Below, piece after piece: positions 33,665 to 41,900 of a DNA stretch of 64,000 bases (position 1 is the stretch's first letter; every line of letters starts with the position of its first letter). Made by a program: the position numbers and the translations under genes. The notes under the pieces are model-generated. The model had not been told where the DNA came from and did not search any database. It was given only the letters and a program-made list of their open reading frames with translations. Source of the DNA: Luteibacter aegosomatissinici (GTDB taxonomy: Bacteria > Pseudomonadota > Gammaproteobacteria > Xanthomonadales > Rhodanobacteraceae); the NCBI RefSeq assembly GCF_023078495.1, contig NZ_CP095742.1:1612001-1676000 (forward strand), given 5' to 3'.

Positions 33665-34294
33665 TCAGCGACGCGATGTCACGGCGAGCTTAACTGCCAG
33701 TGCTAGGAATACTGTTCCCGCGAACCAGTTCAAACAGCGCTGCAGGCTAGTCGAGCGGATGAACGTCTGACCAACTGCGCCGGCTGTCCAAGCGATGCCA
33801 GCGAAGACCACGAGGGCTGCAACCGCAAAAACCAGCCCCAGCACGGCAATTTGCAGCGCGACTTGGCCCCGCTCGGGGGTAACGAACTGCGGCAGAAAGG
33901 CCAGAAAAAACACGATCACCTTAGGATTGCTCAGGTTCATGGCGACACCCTTGGCATACGATTGCCTTGTGGAGTGCGTTTCCAGCTTCGATGTCTCTGT
34001 GACGCCTACTGGTGCCCGAAACGCTTGCCACGCGAGGAAGGCCAGATACGCTGCACCGAGGGCCTTGAGAATGGTGAAGGCCGTGAGCGAGGCCGTCAGA
34101 ACGGCGCCAAGTCCCGCGGCCACTAGAGCAGTGTGGGCCATCAGGCCGGTACATAGGCCCAATACGGTGGCAAGACCGGAGCGCACACCGTAGCGGGCGG
34201 ATTGGACGAGGACGAAGAGATTGTCTGGCCCCGGCGTGAGCGCCAGCAGTAGCGAGATGCCGGCAAAGGGCAACAACGTGTCGACGGATGGCAT
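33665..34294 (-). CDS. LysE/RhtB-family exporter
   Basis: A 209-aa integral membrane protein with about six helices. The start at ATG 34294 follows GGAG. The N-terminal L-L-A-L-T-P-G-P-D-N-L-F-V-L is the LysE/RhtB signature. V-A-M-N-L-S-N-P-K-V-I-V-F-F-L-A-F-L-P-Q-F is the second conserved block. Family members export amino acids or related small metabolites. Within this cargo it might expel a product or toxic intermediate; no substrate can be named. Confidence 0.92.
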   Translation of the reverse strand: MPSVDTLLPFAGISLLLALTPGPDNLFVLVQSARYGVRSGLATVLGLCTGLMAHTALVAAGLGAVLTASLTAFTILKALGAAYLAFLAWQAFRAPVGVTETSKLETHSTRQSYAKGVAMNLSNPKVIVFFLAFLPQFVTPERGQVALQIAVLGLVFAVAALVVFAGIAWTAGAVGQTFIRSTSLQRCLNWFAGTVFLALAVKLAVTSRR

Positions 34295-34387
34295 AGCTGC
34301 GCTCCAAAGCAGGGGTTTTCGATACCGATCGTCAGCCACGCCCACTTTTGAGGTGGAGTGGTTTATGGCCTATTACGTAATGACGCG

Positions 34388-34525
34388 CGGCTTGAACTGG
34401 GCGGACAGTCCGATCCGATGCAGTTCTATGAGCGGACGAGGCCCAATAGCGCGAAGCCAGAGTCCGCACCGTCCTAAGCAGGATCGATGTGCAAGCGAAG
34501 CGACCGCTTGCCGAAGGTATACCGA
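34388..34525 (-). pseudogene. decayed SDR C-terminal fragment
   Basis: Read right to left, this piece encodes F-G-K-R-S-L-R-L-H-I-D-P-A, a stop, then D-G-A-D-S-G-F-A-L-L-G-L-V-R. It aligns with F-G-K-R-P-F-R-V-H-I-D-P-T-Q-D-G-A-D-V-G-F at the C-terminus of the intact SDR at 35139-36035; the nucleotide match is also clear. One glutamine codon has become TAG and the 5' part is shifted or missing. It is a relic of a second copy, flanked by the LysE and DUF1097 genes. Confidence 0.75.
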
Positions 34526-34549
34526 ATATTTTCACGGTGGCCGCCGCCA

Positions 34550-35041
34550 TTAGGACGGCTTCACGATTCTGGCTGGCACGTAGTGCGAGACCCATCCCGC
34601 CGCCGAGCCGATCGTGCTAGCGCCCAGGAGATGCGCCAGGCTTTCGGCGGACGGTTCCAGGTGTGCGGCGAACCACGCGACCAGGCCGAGGAAGTAGCCC
34701 AGCAGATTGTTTAGGATTGGCATGCCGCGCATGGCAACCACGAGCAGTGCGACGACAAACACTACGACAGGCAGTGCCAAGCGTGGCCCAAGGATAGATC
34801 CCACGTGCGGCAGGCTGAATGCCGCAATCGCACCAATCGTCAGGCCCAGTCCGACGCAAGCGAGATTTTCAAAGGCGCCTCGCGTATTCATACCGCGCGT
34901 GAAGAATGCAATCCAGCCGATGAACATGGCCCAGACGGGCAGCGAAAGTGCCGCACTACTTGCTGCCGCGACGGCGGCCGTGACAGCGGCAACGAGAGTT
35001 GTGACGATGAAAGAAGTGGGAGATTGGCGAGCGTGGCTCAT
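34550..35041 (-). CDS. DUF1097-family membrane protein
   Basis: A 163-aa inner-membrane protein with about five hydrophobic helices. The ATG at 35041 follows GGAG (a TTG at 35053 is less likely). S-L-P-V-W-A-M-F-I-G-W-I-A-F-F near residue 40, G-P-R-L-A-L-P-V-V-V-F and M-P-I-L-N-N-L-L-G-Y-F-L-G fit the DUF1097 (YcdZ-like) family. Function is unknown. It is 97 bp downstream of the SDR gene and could share its transcript. Confidence 0.8.
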   Translation of the reverse strand: MSHARQSPTSFIVTTLVAAVTAAVAAASSAALSLPVWAMFIGWIAFFTRGMNTRGAFENLACVGLGLTIGAIAAFSLPHVGSILGPRLALPVVVFVVALLVVAMRGMPILNNLLGYFLGLVAWFAAHLEPSAESLAHLLGASTIGSAAGWVSHYVPARIVKPS

Positions 35042-35138
35042 GGGATGCTCCAAGATATTAGGGTTTAATTGGGCAAGTCACCGGTCGCGCACCCAAGGAA
35101 GGAAACAGCGATCGGCGACTCATTCGGGGTTGGATCGT

Positions 35139-36035
35139 TCAATTGGTCCGCGGCTTGAGCAGGTCGGAGAGTCCTACCCGGTGCAACATCTCGGCACGCA
35201 CGCGGTCCAGCACGGTGAAGCCGACGTCTGCGCCGTCCTGGGTCGGATCGATGTGCACGCGGAACGGACGCTTGCCGAACGGCGCATCGACGACCTTGAC
35301 GATTGCTTCGGCCACCAGGCCCGCATCGGCATCCGCCGGCACGATCTCGGCAAAGGCCTTCTGCACCTGTTCGCCGAAGCCTGCGTATGGACCGGCCTCG
35401 TACTCGGCCACGCGCGCGGCATCGGCCGGCGTGCCGGTATGGGCGAAATGGTTGGTGCCGCTGGTGAAGGCGCCGGGCACGATGATCGAGGTCTCGATGC
35501 CCCAACGCGACAGTTCGCGCGCGTACTGCACGGCAATCGCATCCATCGCCGCCTTGGCGCCGAAGTATGGCGCCAGATACGGCGGCGTGCCGCCGGCCGA
35601 ACTGCTGCTGGACACCCACACCAGCAACCCCTCGCGCTGGCGGCGCAGATGGGGCAGCACGGCGCGGTTGACGCGCTGCGTGCTCAGCACGTTGACGTCA
35701 TAGAGTTGCGCGTACTGTTCGGGCGTGAAGGCTTCGGCTGGACCGAACACCATGTGTCCGGCGTTGTGCATCAGCACGTCGATGCGGCCGGCCGCGGCGA
35801 TGATGCGCGCCACGGCGGCATCAGCCGAGTCCTGCGATTGCACGTCCAGTTCGACCGTGCGCAGGTCCACGCCGTTGTCCTGCGAGAAGGCGGCCATCTG
35901 TTCGACGACTGCGGCGTTGCGGCCGGCGGTGTTGCGCATCGAGGCATAGACGGTGTGGCCGGCGCGGGCCAGTGCCTCGGCAGTCAGGCGGCCGAAGCCA
36001 CTGGAAGCGCCGGTGATGAGGATGATCTTGCTCAT
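35139..36035 (-). CDS. SDR-family oxidoreductase
   Basis: A 298-aa classical SDR with extended C-terminus. T-G-A-S-S-G-F-G, then an S-M-R-N basic site (NADP), H-N-A-G-H (in place of N-N-A-G), S-S-S-S and Y-F-G-A-K. The altered H-N-A-G and the Phe at the second position of the YxxxK are seen in this retinol-dehydrogenase-like subgroup. It follows the next SDR gene (36089-36826) by 53 bp, so the two are probably co-transcribed. A decayed partial copy lies at 34388-34525. Confidence 0.92.
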   Translation of the reverse strand: MSKIILITGASSGFGRLTAEALARAGHTVYASMRNTAGRNAAVVEQMAAFSQDNGVDLRTVELDVQSQDSADAAVARIIAAAGRIDVLMHNAGHMVFGPAEAFTPEQYAQLYDVNVLSTQRVNRAVLPHLRRQREGLLVWVSSSSSAGGTPPYLAPYFGAKAAMDAIAVQYARELSRWGIETSIIVPGAFTSGTNHFAHTGTPADAARVAEYEAGPYAGFGEQVQKAFAEIVPADADAGLVAEAIVKVVDAPFGKRPFRVHIDPTQDGADVGFTVLDRVRAEMLHRVGLSDLLKPRTN

Positions 36036-36088
36036 GAAACTTCTCCTGATGGGAAAGACTGCGGATTCGGGCGGCGGGGAGCCCGCGG

Positions 36089-36826
36089 TCAGACCATCCC
36101 GCCGTTGGCGCGCAGAACCTGGCCGTTGATCCAGCCGCCGGCCGGACTGGCCAGGAAGGCCACCGCATGTGCGATGTCATCCGGCGTACCCAAGCGTTCC
36201 AGCGGGTTCATCTTCGACATGCGCTCGATCAATTCAGGGGACTTGCCGTGAAGGAACAGATCGGTCGCGGTCGGACCAGGCGCCACGGCGTTGACCGTAA
36301 TCGAACGGCCGCGCAGCTCCTTCGACAGGATGGCGGTCAGCGTCTCCACTGCAGCCTTGGTCGCGGCATAGACGCCATAGTTCTCCAGCCTCAACCCGAT
36401 TACGCTGGTGGAGAAGTTGATGATCCGGCCGCCATCGCGCAGGCGGCGCGATGCGAGGCGCAACGTGTTGAAGGTGCCTTTCAGGTTGACGGCGACTTGG
36501 CTATCGAACAACGCGTCGTCGCTATCGGCAAGCGGCGCGAGCTTCATGATGCCGGCGTTATTGACGAGAACGTCGATGCCGCCGTAGGCCGCTTCGGCAC
36601 CGTCGAACAGGCGCGACACGGCGGCCGCATCGCTGACATCGGCCTGGGCACTGATCGCGCGTCCGCCGGACTTCTCGATATCGGCGACCACTTGTTCGGC
36701 CTCGGTCGCATTGCCGGCGTAGTTGACAACGACGGTGAAGCCATCCGCGGCCAGACGTCGGGCAATGGCCGCACCGATGCCACGCGAAGCGCCCGTCACT
36801 AGGGCAATTTTCTCTTGGGTAGTCAT
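36089..36826 (-). CDS. SDR-family oxidoreductase
   Basis: A 245-aa classical SDR. The start at ATG 36826 follows AAAGGAGAA; the in-frame extension to 36913 overlaps the promoter zone. T-G-A-S-R-G-I-G, N-Y-A-G-N after beta-2 (NADP-compatible), N-N-A-G-I-M, F-S-T-S-V and Y-A-A-T-K are all present, and L-R-A-N-G-G-M-V ends it. The sequence type is common next to LysR regulators. Here a divergent LysR gene starts 134 bp upstream. Confidence 0.93.
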   Translation of the reverse strand: MTTQEKIALVTGASRGIGAAIARRLAADGFTVVVNYAGNATEAEQVVADIEKSGGRAISAQADVSDAAAVSRLFDGAEAAYGGIDVLVNNAGIMKLAPLADSDDALFDSQVAVNLKGTFNTLRLASRRLRDGGRIINFSTSVIGLRLENYGVYAATKAAVETLTAILSKELRGRSITVNAVAPGPTATDLFLHGKSPELIERMSKMNPLERLGTPDDIAHAVAFLASPAGGWINGQVLRANGGMV

Positions 36827-36960
36827 GGAAGTTCTCCTTTCAGACCGCGGGGATCGCGGCGTTAGAAGAACTATGCAATCTCCCCTGCTAGAGATAATCG
36901 GTGTAAAGTGCACATCACTATTTCTTGAGGACGAACAATAGGCAATCTGGGGAACATGTC

Positions 36961-37860
36961 ATGGATCGTTTGGATGCACTAAGGCTCTTTGTGCGCATCG
37001 TGGAGCGGCGCAGCTTCACGTTGGCGGCAAACGACTTGGAAATCCCTCGCTCGACAGCAACGAAAGTAGTCGCCGAGATGGAGGCTAGGCTGGGTGCGCG
37101 GCTGCTACAGAGGACCACACGCGTGGTGCGTCCAACGCTTGACGGTGAGGCTTTTCACCAGCGATGCGTCCGCATCCTGGACGACTTGGAGGACGCGGAA
37201 GGAGCCTTTCTTGGCGCGCAACCCAAGGGGCAGTTGCGTGTCGAAGTACAGGGTACTCTCGCCCGCCACTTTCTCATGCCCGGCTTACCAGCGTTTTTCG
37301 AGCACTATCCGGACATCGAACTCTCGATGAGCGAAAGCGACCGCTGGATCGATCTGGTGCAGGAAGGCATGGATTGCGCGCTGCGCTACGGCAGGCTGCC
37401 GGACAGCGATCTCGTCGCGCGGCAGGTGGCGATGCTGGAACGTGTGACCTGCGCCACGCCCGGCTATCTGAAGAAGTTCGGCACGCCGACCGATGTCGCC
37501 TCCCTCTCCGGGCATCGTATGGTGGGCATTCGCCTGATTTCGAGTGGCAACTTGATGCCGCTCGAATTCACCGGCGGCGAGGCGCACGAGAGCATCACGC
37601 TACCGGCCACACTATCGGTGACAGGACCGGAAAGCTATCTGGCCGGAACACGGCTTGGTTTCGGTCTAGCGCAGATGCCGCGCTTCCATATCGATGAAGA
37701 CCTCAAGCGCGGTAGCCTCGTCCCCGTGCTGCGCGAACGCCCACCGCCGTCGGCGCCTGTGTCGCTCGTCTATCCGCGCAACCGGCAATTGTCGCCACGG
37801 GTACGAGTGTTTCTCGACTGGGCAAGCAATGAGTTTAAGATACGTGGCGCATCCCGCTGA
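36961..37860 (+). CDS. LysR-family regulator, divergent from two SDR genes
   Basis: A 299-aa LTTR of the CrgA/DmlR-like group. I use ATG 36961 (after GGGGAAC), which opens M-D-R-L-D-A-L-R-L-F-V-R-I-V-E-R-R-S-F-T, rather than the in-frame ATG at 36925. F-x-Q-R-T-T-R-V-V-R-P-T gives the wing; the effector domain holds D-C-A-L-R-Y-G and T-R-L-G-F-G-L-A-Q-M-P-R. The 134-bp gap to the divergent SDR pair should contain its operator. It is the likely regulator of the 36826-34550 genes. Confidence 0.93.
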   Translation: MDRLDALRLFVRIVERRSFTLAANDLEIPRSTATKVVAEMEARLGARLLQRTTRVVRPTLDGEAFHQRCVRILDDLEDAEGAFLGAQPKGQLRVEVQGTLARHFLMPGLPAFFEHYPDIELSMSESDRWIDLVQEGMDCALRYGRLPDSDLVARQVAMLERVTCATPGYLKKFGTPTDVASLSGHRMVGIRLISSGNLMPLEFTGGEAHESITLPATLSVTGPESYLAGTRLGFGLAQMPRFHIDEDLKRGSLVPVLRERPPPSAPVSLVYPRNRQLSPRVRVFLDWASNEFKIRGASR

Positions 37861-37979
37861 GTGCTTGTCTCTACGTGGTGCTATCTGTGGACGCCTCACA
37901 TGTAGTCGACCAGTCCAGCGCCCGCGAGAGTTCGCCATGGAGAAGTCGTAGACTAATTGGCACGTTGGCGCGACATGTT

Positions 37980-38903
37980 TCAAGACTCCGCTCGAAGTCT
38001 CATCGCATCCTGCATAGGGGGCGCACCGAACAGCCTCTTATATTCACGATGGAACTGCGACTGGTTGTCATAGCCCACCATCGAAGCAACGACCCCCACA
38101 TCGCTTGCGCGCTTAAGCATAAGACGGCGCGCTTCGAAGAGTCGCAACCGTTTCTGATATTGCAGAGGACTCAGTGCCGTCGCTTCTTTGAAATGTTGAT
38201 GCAATGAGGAAACGCTCATGTTTACGTGCTCTGCCAGATCGTCGATCCTCATAGGTACATCGAAGTGAGCCTTAATCCACTCGACAGCCTTGGCCACTTT
38301 GAAAGCGCGACTGTCGGCCACTAAAGCGTGACGCAGGCGCATCCCCTGACTGCTCATCAGCAGCCGATAAATGATTTCCTGCTCGATCAATGGCGCCAGT
38401 ACTGGGATGTGCTTAGGCGTGTCAAGGAGCCTAGCCAGCCGGTATGCGGCATCCAGCAAATCCAGCGATAGATCCCCTACGCTGATGCCGAGCCCGAGCG
38501 GGGTCTCATCGGGAGGCGGCAGTTCACGAGTGGCAACCAGATGTGCGACCTTTTCCATGTCAATCTCAAAGGAGAAGCACAGGTAAGGTTTTTCGCGGCT
38601 CGCTTTGGTCACTCGCCCGATGATCGGGATATCAATCGATGTGACCAAACACCGTTCAGAGTCGTAGTCGTAACTCATATCGCCCGCAGTAACAGTCTTT
38701 GCTCCTTGCGCGGCGAAGATAAGTGCCACTTTGCTGAAGGCTGACTCTTCCTTCGACGGTGCGGAGAAGCGCCAGAACGTCAGAGATGGGATCGCAACGC
38801 GATGCTCGCCATCGATGGGCGAGAAGCGCTCCACGATCGAGGCAAGCTCACTGGTGATGGTCTCTCGGGAGGTCAGCGGCGTTTTATGATCTAGTAGATC
38901 CAT
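37980..38903 (-). CDS. AraC-family transcriptional regulator
   Basis: A 307-aa regulator with the same AraC_N effector domain plus two-HTH architecture as the chromosomal protein at 11452-12345. The C-terminus has M-R-I-D-D-L-A-E-H-V-N-M-S-V-S-S-L-H-Q-H-F-K and V-G-Y-D-N-Q-S-Q-F-H-R-E-Y-K-R. It is the last cargo gene before the relaxase and stands without a divergent enzyme gene, so its target may be elsewhere in the cargo or host. A 36-codon frame at 39009-39119 with a good GGAGG site follows, but I do not regard it as a gene. Confidence 0.92.
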   Translation of the reverse strand: MDLLDHKTPLTSRETITSELASIVERFSPIDGEHRVAIPSLTFWRFSAPSKEESAFSKVALIFAAQGAKTVTAGDMSYDYDSERCLVTSIDIPIIGRVTKASREKPYLCFSFEIDMEKVAHLVATRELPPPDETPLGLGISVGDLSLDLLDAAYRLARLLDTPKHIPVLAPLIEQEIIYRLLMSSQGMRLRHALVADSRAFKVAKAVEWIKAHFDVPMRIDDLAEHVNMSVSSLHQHFKEATALSPLQYQKRLRLFEARRLMLKRASDVGVVASMVGYDNQSQFHREYKRLFGAPPMQDAMRLRAES

Positions 38904-39137
38904 ACTATTTTAGTCTAGGAATGTGCCATCACAATTTACACAATACTGGCTATCCATGCTCCAAGAAGTCTACAAATTCGGAGAATAGTACTTAATTCTC
39001 GGAGGATCATGGAGTTACATTCAAGGCTTCGGATCGAGAATTTTGTGTGCGCGGACCAGCGGTCGACTCGCTACTCCTCGGGCGGAGATGCTTCCGTGCC
39101 GCCTCGAAGCTTTCACTGATGGAGCTCTGAAAGCGGG

Positions 39138-40946
39138 TCAGATAGCCGAGGAACGAACCTGTACCGACAGGTATGGGTTGTCTGGCGGGATTTCCTCAAA
39201 CAGCCCCGAAGGGGCATTCAAGAGGTAGCCGTGCAAGCGGCGCGCCTTGCGCGGGCCGGTCACATCGCACGTCCAGATGTTGAGGCCGCTCGCCTGCTTG
39301 CGATGCAGATGCAACCGTTCGAACTGTTTCTGAACCCACTGCCAGTCGGCCGCGTTCTCCAGCCCTGCCAGGCTGGCAACCTGCGGATATTCCTGGGCAT
39401 ACCGCTGAAACAGGCCAGGACTGACTAGAAAGGCCGTGCCGTCCACGGTATGCACCAGCGCACGTGCGTCGTTGATGATGAGTTTGCGGCTTGAGATGGC
39501 TTTCTTGAGCCAATCCATGAAGTGCTCGCCAGACACTTGGGCTTTGTTCGGAACAGTGACCTTCTGCTCCGGAACAATAATTTGCTGCGTCGCATCCCCA
39601 GTTAATGCAACTGGCGCAGATTCAAACCTTTCCGTAATGGGCTGCATGTCAGGGCCTAGCAACCCAAGCAGCACATCGACGCCGTCAGCAGTCGGTGCCG
39701 TTATGGATTGAGCCGGAGCGGCGGGTGCTGGCATCCCAGCGCTACCTCCTGATGCAAACTCGCCTGTTATCTCTATCTGTGGCGCCGTCGCAGTAACGGT
39801 GTCCACCTGGATCGTGCCGCTGAATGGCGTAGGCCGCTCGGTCGCGTCCCAGATCAAGGCGGGGGTGAGACGTAACAGAGTGAACGAATGGGACCAGCCG
39901 GTGGCGCTGGTCACGGTGGCGCGCCAGATCGCTTTGCCGTCCGATGTAGTCTGCAGCATGCCGTGATCCTGAAGCACGTTGAACACGGCGGTGTTGTTCG
40001 CGGGGATGCCGTCGATGCCTTGGGACAGTAGATGCGCACGGAGCTTATCCGAGACCGTCTTGCTTACCAGCCATAAGGAATCCTCGGTGAGCCAGCCATC
40101 GGAGGCTTCCGGCTGGTTCAGCTTCAACTCTTCCTTGAGCAGGTAGCGCAACCCGTCCAGCAGCTTGCGCTGCAGTGCGTGCTTGGGTGCGGCCATGGCG
40201 CGCGCCGGGTCGCCGCCCAGTTCCTGCGCCACCGAAGCACGATCAGCCTGTACGACAAGCTCGCCCAGCATGCCGGCATGCTCGTACTGCCCAGCCAATA
40301 CGTAGAGCAGCGGCGCCCACAGGGCGGGGTAGCGACTGAGCCAGTCCAGAAGCTGGGCGTCCAACAGTTGGCGATATAGCAGGCCTGTTGCGGCAGTGTG
40401 CAGCCGGTACTCGCGGTCCTCGCGGTAGCGGAAGCGGTACGGCTGGCGCAGGGGGCCGTGCCAGGGGTGCCAGGTGCTGCCGTCGGCCAGTTCGACGTGC
40501 AGATCGACAGCGAGCTTGCCGATGTCGTGCAGCAGTGCCGCGTAAGCCACGGCGGCGGTCCAGGCTTCAGATTGCGCCGCCTGGTCCTCGGGGGTGCTGC
40601 CGGCCGGCAGGAGGTGCGACTGACGCAGCTTGAGGGCGTAGGCAACGATCTCCAGGCCGTGGTCCAGCATGCCACCGGGGTATGCGTGGTGATGGGCCTC
40701 CGATGCGGGAAACTGCTGGACCAGCTCGGCGTAGCGCTCCAGCGGTGCGCCATAGAGGGTGGCGAACTGCTTGCGCGACAGCGACGTGCGCTGCCAGATG
40801 TGTTCCAGCAGCTTCTGCCGGCGCGGTGTCGCCAGTAGGGATGCGGCCGACTCGGGCCGCAGCAGCCCTTTCGGAGGATCAGTGGCGGGTGCTGGCGACG
40901 GAGTAGCCGCGACCGATGGCCGTTTTCGCTGGAACAGAGAGAGCAT
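39138..40946 (-). CDS. traI: MobH-family conjugative relaxase (TraI_2)
   Basis: A 602-aa relaxase that would nick the ICE at oriT and lead the strand out. The N-terminal TraI_2 domain carries an HD-hydrolase-like metal centre: H-H-H-A-Y-P-G-G-M-L-D-H-G at about 82-96 and A-L-L-H-D-I-G-K-L about 45 residues later. A variable, Ala/Pro-rich middle is followed by the winged-helix C-terminal domain (about 485-560, S-G-E-H-F-M-D-W-L-K-K-A-I). MobH is the relaxase class used by SXT, R391 and ICEclc-like elements. It is transcribed toward the cargo and away from the candidate oriT. Confidence 0.93.
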   Translation of the reverse strand: MLSLFQRKRPSVAATPSPAPATDPPKGLLRPESAASLLATPRRQKLLEHIWQRTSLSRKQFATLYGAPLERYAELVQQFPASEAHHHAYPGGMLDHGLEIVAYALKLRQSHLLPAGSTPEDQAAQSEAWTAAVAYAALLHDIGKLAVDLHVELADGSTWHPWHGPLRQPYRFRYREDREYRLHTAATGLLYRQLLDAQLLDWLSRYPALWAPLLYVLAGQYEHAGMLGELVVQADRASVAQELGGDPARAMAAPKHALQRKLLDGLRYLLKEELKLNQPEASDGWLTEDSLWLVSKTVSDKLRAHLLSQGIDGIPANNTAVFNVLQDHGMLQTTSDGKAIWRATVTSATGWSHSFTLLRLTPALIWDATERPTPFSGTIQVDTVTATAPQIEITGEFASGGSAGMPAPAAPAQSITAPTADGVDVLLGLLGPDMQPITERFESAPVALTGDATQQIIVPEQKVTVPNKAQVSGEHFMDWLKKAISSRKLIINDARALVHTVDGTAFLVSPGLFQRYAQEYPQVASLAGLENAADWQWVQKQFERLHLHRKQASGLNIWTCDVTGPRKARRLHGYLLNAPSGLFEEIPPDNPYLSVQVRSSAI

Positions 40947-41199
40947 GCGGATGTCCTGGTGGCGAGCTGACCGGGAGGCCTTTTGGCCTTTTCGAGGTAG
41001 GGCCTTTCCCCTTGCACCCCATTCCCTTGCCGTTTCGGCCTTTGGCCTTTAACCGTTTCGGTATAGCGGGGCCAGGGTTGCGGCTCCAGCGTCAATGTGG
41101 AACCCGCACGAATGGATTGGAGGGGGACCCGGCGCTGGCCTCGGCCTATGCTGCGGGGACGCTACCCCTGGCAGGTTGGCTCCCGATCAGGAGACCAAG
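40947..41199. other. candidate oriT region upstream of the relaxase
   Basis: The gap between the relaxase start and the toxin-antitoxin promoter has no gene but is rich in structure. AGGCC-TTTT-GGCCT forms a hairpin near 40977-40990, CCGTTTCGG occurs twice (41030-41038, 41053-41061), and GGCCTTT units recur between 40980 and 41050. In ICEclc an origin of transfer lies beside traI, so this is the best candidate here. No nick site can be assigned from sequence. Confidence 0.45.
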
Positions 41200-41228
41200 T
41201 TGACAAGAGAGACAAAGGAGACTAGAGT
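41200..41228 (+). promoter_or_regulatory. sigma-70-type promoter of the RES/Xre operon
   Basis: TTGACA at 41200-41205, a 17-bp spacer and TAGAGT at 41223-41228 form a consensus-like promoter 34 bp before the antitoxin start. Such pairs usually repress their own promoter. Confidence 0.65.
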
Positions 41229-41261
41229 AAATCCTGTCTCAAACCTACCTGGGAGATGATC

Positions 41262-41888
41262 ATGCCCACCGCCATTGAATTCATTGCCGACCGTCTGCCG
41301 CGCGTCACCGTGGAGGATGTGCGCCGTTTCGCGGGTACCGTTGAAATCCGGGATGCGCCGGCTTTCGCGGCCGAGTTGCAGGCGTTCATTCACGAGCGTG
41401 TGGAGGCGGTGAAACTGCCTGCCAGCCTCGAAGGCGAAACGGTGGAGCAGGCTTTGAAGCGCAAGACGGCGGCGCTGCGCGCCGAGACGCGCTGGGCACC
41501 TGGCGAAACTGACATCCAGCGTGGCCGCGCCGTGTTGCTGGAAGCCTTCGGCCAGCCGCACAACCTGCCGATCCCCGAGTTCGCCAAATTGGCGGATAAG
41601 TCGCGCGCGCAGATTTACAAGGACATCGTTGCCCGTCGGCTGCTGGCGCTGAACGTGGGGCCGCGCGGCCAGAAGCTGCCCGACTGGCAACTCGACCCGG
41701 TGAAGCAGCAGTTGACGCAGACCGTGCTCCAGGAGGTCGAGGGCATCGACAACTGGACGATCTACCGCGCGCTGTCCGAACCGCTCGAAGGCCTGGGCGG
41801 TCGCTCGCCGGTGGATGCGGTGACGCATGGCACGATCGACGACGTGGCCGGGGCCGTGTTCAACGTGCTGGGCGTTCAGGTGCATTGA
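41262..41888 (+). CDS. Xre/MbcA/ParS-type antitoxin of a RES toxin
   Basis: A 208-aa antitoxin. I choose ATG 41262, six bases after GGGAG; the ATG at 41256 abuts that site. The C-terminal ~110 residues comprise a helix-turn-helix-like part (F-A-K-L-A-D-K-S-R-A-Q-I-Y-K-D to R-G-Q-K-L-P-D-W-Q-L) and a DUF2384-like toxin-binding tail (W-T-I-Y-R-A-L-S-E-P-L-E-G-L-G-G-R-S-P-V-D). The RES toxin gene starts 12 bases after its stop. The same C-terminal module is found at the end of the ICE integrase (about residues 508-600), 45% identical by eye. Confidence 0.85.
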   Translation: MPTAIEFIADRLPRVTVEDVRRFAGTVEIRDAPAFAAELQAFIHERVEAVKLPASLEGETVEQALKRKTAALRAETRWAPGETDIQRGRAVLLEAFGQPHNLPIPEFAKLADKSRAQIYKDIVARRLLALNVGPRGQKLPDWQLDPVKQQLTQTVLQEVEGIDNWTIYRALSEPLEGLGGRSPVDAVTHGTIDDVAGAVFNVLGVQVH

Positions 41889-41900
41889 AGCGAGACCGCC

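Noticed and set aside
39009-39119. A 36-codon frame with a good GGAGG site downstream of the AraC gene promoter side
   Set aside because: The product has no recognisable feature and no conserved neighbour. A chance ribosome-like site is more likely.
40947-41250. Transposon ends as explanation for the repeats near the relaxase
   Set aside because: The repeats are short, direct and clustered rather than terminal and inverted, and no transposase is nearby; an oriT-type function fits the location better.
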